A stretch of 64,000 nucleotides of DNA, taken from Limnephilus marmoratus. Its lineage: Eukaryota > Arthropoda > Insecta > Trichoptera > Limnephilidae. Location: assembly GCA_917880885.1 (NCBI GenBank), contig OU862928.1, positions 6,901,721 through 6,965,720 of the forward strand, in the 5' to 3' direction. Position numbers and translations under genes: made by a program. How positions within the stretch are numbered: the first letter of the stretch is position 1; the number at the start of each line of letters is the position of its first letter. Below the pieces are notes generated by a model. The model saw only the letters and a program-made list of their open reading frames with translations, made no database searches and had not been told where the DNA came from. Positions 61,540-64,000 of this stretch are shown piece by piece.

Positions 61540-61900
61540 CAGATGTACTTACTTGTATATATAAACACCACACAATTTTTTAATATTAATTCCACATCCC
61601 CAATGATAATATCGTAAAATAATTTCTCTCGGGGCACCTTTGGGAATGCTGTGTGGAGGGAATGTGCTTTGACTTAGTACATAGAGGAATAGTTGTGATA
61701 CGCAAATAAGTGAAATTGTATGCAAAGGTAAATATCGTTGATAAATAGCGAGAATAAAAAAGGTCCAAGATTTGATCCCTGTGGAACTCCAGAGTTTGTG
61801 ACAAAGTTGTAAAAAAGTTGTAAGGATAAAGTTTGGAAATGCAATATTATCTTTGAAAATGCATTAACGTTTTTATGGTAAGGAATAAAATAATTTAAAA
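61540..61900 (-). pseudogene. LINE RT fragment next to an HT-type tail
   Basis: The minus strand at 61805-61690 reads NSGVPQGSNLGPFLFSLFIN, then DIYLC, the QGxxLGP motif of LINE RTs. Decayed sequence up to about 61900 may be the preceding RT segment. 61540-61665 is an HT-like terminal hairpin region (CCACACAGCATTCCCAAAGG on the minus strand). Confidence 0.6.
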
Positions 61901-62324
61901 TATTTAATACTGGTAGACCCTGATATAAAGTAGTTTGTTATTACGTCATCAGGAGTTGGCCGCAATATGCCGTGATGGATAACGGCATCCACAAACTATT
62001 CCAGGGACAGGATTGCTGCAGCTTCGGACTTTAAAGTTAGTTTGTTCAGCTAAAGTTGGTAAGCGCTTAACTCCACTACATATTAATCGCTAAGTCCAGG
62101 CAATGAAGGCTTTGATTATGGCGTTGCAAACTCACATCAATTTTGATATCCATCAAATAGGCAACCATCATAATTCAGATTTTTGGCAATTGAACGGATC
62201 CTGTTAAAAACAGATTCTTGACCCGTTTCAACTTTTGATCAAATTTTAATGCAATATTATCATAAGTAATAATGATTAGCCTGAAACATTCGTCTACATT
62301 GAAAAAATCTCACGAGAAAAGACA
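61901..62324. other. stretch without recognised gene; possible SINE-D body
   Basis: On the minus strand, sequence after the tRNA-like head (from 62324 down to about 62190) may be the body of SINE-D. No second copy is present to prove it. Confidence 0.35.
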
Positions 62325-62381
62325 CATGCCGCCGACGGGACTCGAACCCGCGTCCTTCTGATTTCTGATCAACTGCTCTTA
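62325..62381 (-). repeat. SINE-D / tRNA-like sequence, 3' half
   Basis: The minus strand contains CGCGGGTTCGAGTCCCG (T arm and B box) and CGGCGGCA (acceptor 3' strand). With 63087-63125 it forms a ~73 nt cloverleaf-like sequence: acceptor GCCGACG with CGGCGGC has six of seven pairs, and the D arm is GCTC/GAGC. The anticodon arm is poorly paired, so a SINE head or decayed tRNA gene is more likely than a functional tRNA. Split by the Harbinger element. Confidence 0.6.
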
Positions 62382-63086
62382 AGCGCGGGTCACATTATGC
62401 TGGTTGCCAGCAGCTGCTGCTTACCAGCGGCTGGTAGTAGTACCAGCCAGCAGCGGCGGGCAATCTGGTCACACTACTGTTGCTGCTACTCGCGTCTCGC
62501 ACTCTCCAGTTAGTCATTCACTATATGTCGTCTGTCGTTTCACGTAAAAATCTAATTAAGCAGTTGTTGGTAGAGGGTGTCAGGGAACTTAGTTTAGAAA
62601 TGCTTAACCAGCTTCACCGCAAACAGAGACGATGGTGGGTCAGGCCATGGATACAAACAAGGGAAGAATTAGGGGCATCGTCAAGACTTCTCCAAGAACT
62701 GAAAGAAGAGGATCCAGAAACATATAGAATGTTATTATTTGTTTCGCAGTCCACTTTAACTCAGACATTATAAATAACTTTAATTATGTCAATTAAAAAT
62801 TACAAATTATAAAATAGTCACAACTAAACAACTTCACAAAAAAAAACACGTGCTTTCTCGTTGCTGATAGACGCAATAGTGGTCAGATTGCGCTGCTGGC
62901 TGGTGCCAGCGGTCACGTGATTGATTATTCGCAGCTGCCTGCTACCAAAAGTTAAACATGTCCAACTTCGTCAGCCGCTGACAAATACTCGCCGCCTGAC
63001 GATGCCAGCGCCGAATTTTGTTGTCACACCAAGCTGATCGACGGCTATCAGAAGCGGCAGAAGCGGCAGAAGCGGTGACCCGCGCA
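62382..63086 (+). mobile_element. PIF/Harbinger-like element, 705 bp, non-autonomous
   Basis: Ends AGCGCGGGTCAC and (reverse) TGCGCGGGTCAC are flanked by TTA on both sides (62379-62381 and 63087-63089), the typical 3 bp TWA duplication. Subterminal sequence is rich in CAGC/GCTG words (CCAGCAGCTGCTGCTTACCA). Only the transposase N-terminus remains. Confidence 0.85.
62525..62773 (+). CDS. N-terminal fragment of HARBI1-like nuclease
   Basis: The open frame runs from 62480. The ATG at 62525 gives MSSVVSRKNLIKQLLVEGVR, then KQRRWWVRPWIQTREELGAS and LLQELKEEDPETYRMLLFVS. This matches the N-terminal segment of HARBI1-type proteins (RRxWVRPWI...R...G....L..EL..ED...YR.FLR). It stops after STLTQTL, before the helix-turn-helix and the DDE core would start. 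Only ~82 residues of a normally ~350-residue protein remain, so it cannot be a nuclease. It sits centrally in the Harbinger element. Confidence 0.75.
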   Translation: MSSVVSRKNLIKQLLVEGVRELSLEMLNQLHRKQRRWWVRPWIQTREELGASSRLLQELKEEDPETYRMLLFVSQSTLTQTL

Positions 63087-63125
63087 TTATACACTGAGCT
63101 ACGTCGGCTTATCTCCTGCCCGCCA
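63087..63125 (-). repeat. SINE-D / tRNA-like sequence, 5' half
   Basis: The minus strand reads GCCGACGTAGCTCAGTGTAT, the acceptor 5' strand and D arm (A box). It is joined to 62325-62378 when the Harbinger and one TTA are removed. Confidence 0.6.
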
Positions 63126-63801
63126 AATAATTCAATATAATATACTAGTGTTTCATTCAACAATTATTGCTTATTACATTTTTCCACCTGCAAACAACCA
63201 ACTTTATTTTATATGAGAAAGGCATTGTTAGTGCTCAATCTCCCACTAGGTGGCGTAGAGACAAATTATGTCTAGATTTTTTGGTATTGCTTATAATAAT
63301 TGTTGCCCTTTGTGCTATGCATAAAATCTTGTCTTGAACATTAGTTTATCAATTAAAAAATATTAAGCAGTATTATTATTATTATTACATATTATCTACT
63401 TAATTTATTACTTAATTATTATTATTTTTAATATACATAATATTTTATGGGAGGAATGCAGATCCCGCCAATGTGGTGGATTTTAATAAAAATGCACTTA
63501 CTAGATGAGAAAAGTGTGGAAAAGTTGAATAAAAAAGAAATTAAGGTGCGCTTGGCAAAATTGAGGGAGATACTACCGTTTAAAGAATGAATAAAATGAC
63601 ACTTCGTGAACTTATACTACGCCATTTTGTTACTATTATGTTGGTATCTCAGACTTGCTATAAACGAAGGTTGATACGATTGTAGCCGACTTCATGTGAT
63701 AGATGAGGCGCGTAATTATGAAATTTGTCTAGCGGACTTTTTTTCAACGATTTTTTAAACTGTTTATCACCTTCCAAATTAAAGTATCCTAACCTAAGAC
63801 T

Positions 63802-64000
63802 ACGCTAAACATGGTTTGTGTAACATGTTTTGTGCCCCTTTATAACGCCTACTCGCGTCAACGCAAGAAAAACATCCCAGTTTTCAAATAGTTTAGTGGC
63901 TACGCTAGATTTGTGTAACATGGTTTATATAACATGGTTTGTGCCCCTTTATAACGCCTACTCGCGTCAACGCAAGAAAAACATCCCAGTTTTCAAGTAG
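63802..64000 (+). repeat. tandem repeat at the window edge, ~100-115 bp unit
   Basis: The block GCCCCTTTATAACGCCTACT with CGCGTCAACGCAAGAAAAAC and ATCCCAGTTTTCAAATAG occurs at about 63830-63890 and again at 63942-64000. GGTTTGTGTAACATG-type words precede each. The array probably continues beyond the window. Confidence 0.8.

Overview
The window looks like a gene-poor, repeat-dominated stretch of an arthropod, most likely insect, nuclear genome. The reasons are AT-rich sequence, many non-LTR retrotransposons of insect type (R1-like, R4/Dong-like, CR1/jockey-like, RTE-like), Helitrons, a piggyBac-like element, a PIF/Harbinger-like element, Penelope-like remnants, tRNA-derived SINEs and a short interstitial tract of the arthropod telomere repeat (CCTAA/TTAGG). 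I recognise no host protein-coding gene. The insect order cannot be fixed from the sequence alone.

Layout: 1-7.2 kb holds a SINE split by a minus-strand Helitron, minisatellites, fold-back elements, hairpin-tailed repeats and a second Helitron. 8-11.1 kb holds LINE 3' fragments, a MITE-like element and a Penelope-like (PLE) remnant. 11.3-14.3 kb is a 2.9 kb element with ~940 bp terminal inverted repeats and a decayed nuclease-like gene. 15.3-19.6 kb is a LINE with both ORFs open (minus strand). 19.65-25.6 kb is an RTE-like LINE relic interrupted by a Ty3-type LTR retrotransposon with identical 164 bp LTRs. 26-28.9 kb holds a full SINE and a LINE RT. 29.3-33.7 kb holds relics of two uncharacterised arthropod repeat-associated gene families. 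34.2-38.8 kb is an R4/Dong-like LINE broken by a TTAA-flanked piggyBac deletion derivative. 40.4-43.5 kb holds LINE 3' ends and two near-perfect palindromes. 44-48.8 kb holds a palindromic satellite, Helitron, SINE, possible LTR and telomere-like tract. 48.9-49.5 kb is a PLE remnant with two canonical hammerhead ribozyme cores in inverted arms. 50-53 kb holds SINE and LINE fragments. 54.1-58.9 kb is a Helitron interrupted by an R1-clade LINE with a 14 bp target duplication. 59-64 kb holds LINE and SINE fragments, a Harbinger relic inside a tRNA-like SINE, and a tandem repeat at the edge.

The elements parasitise one another rather than forming a pathway. Insertion order can be read from the nesting: the LTR element is younger than the RTE-like LINE, the R1-like LINE is younger than its Helitron, piggyBac is younger than the R4-like LINE, and Harbinger is younger than its SINE. 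SINE tails resemble a LINE 3' end present in the window, which suggests trans-mobilisation. The least-described items are the 2.9 kb long-TIR nuclease-like element, the hammerhead-bearing PLE arms and the LINE 3' hairpins that share a loop while their stems covary.
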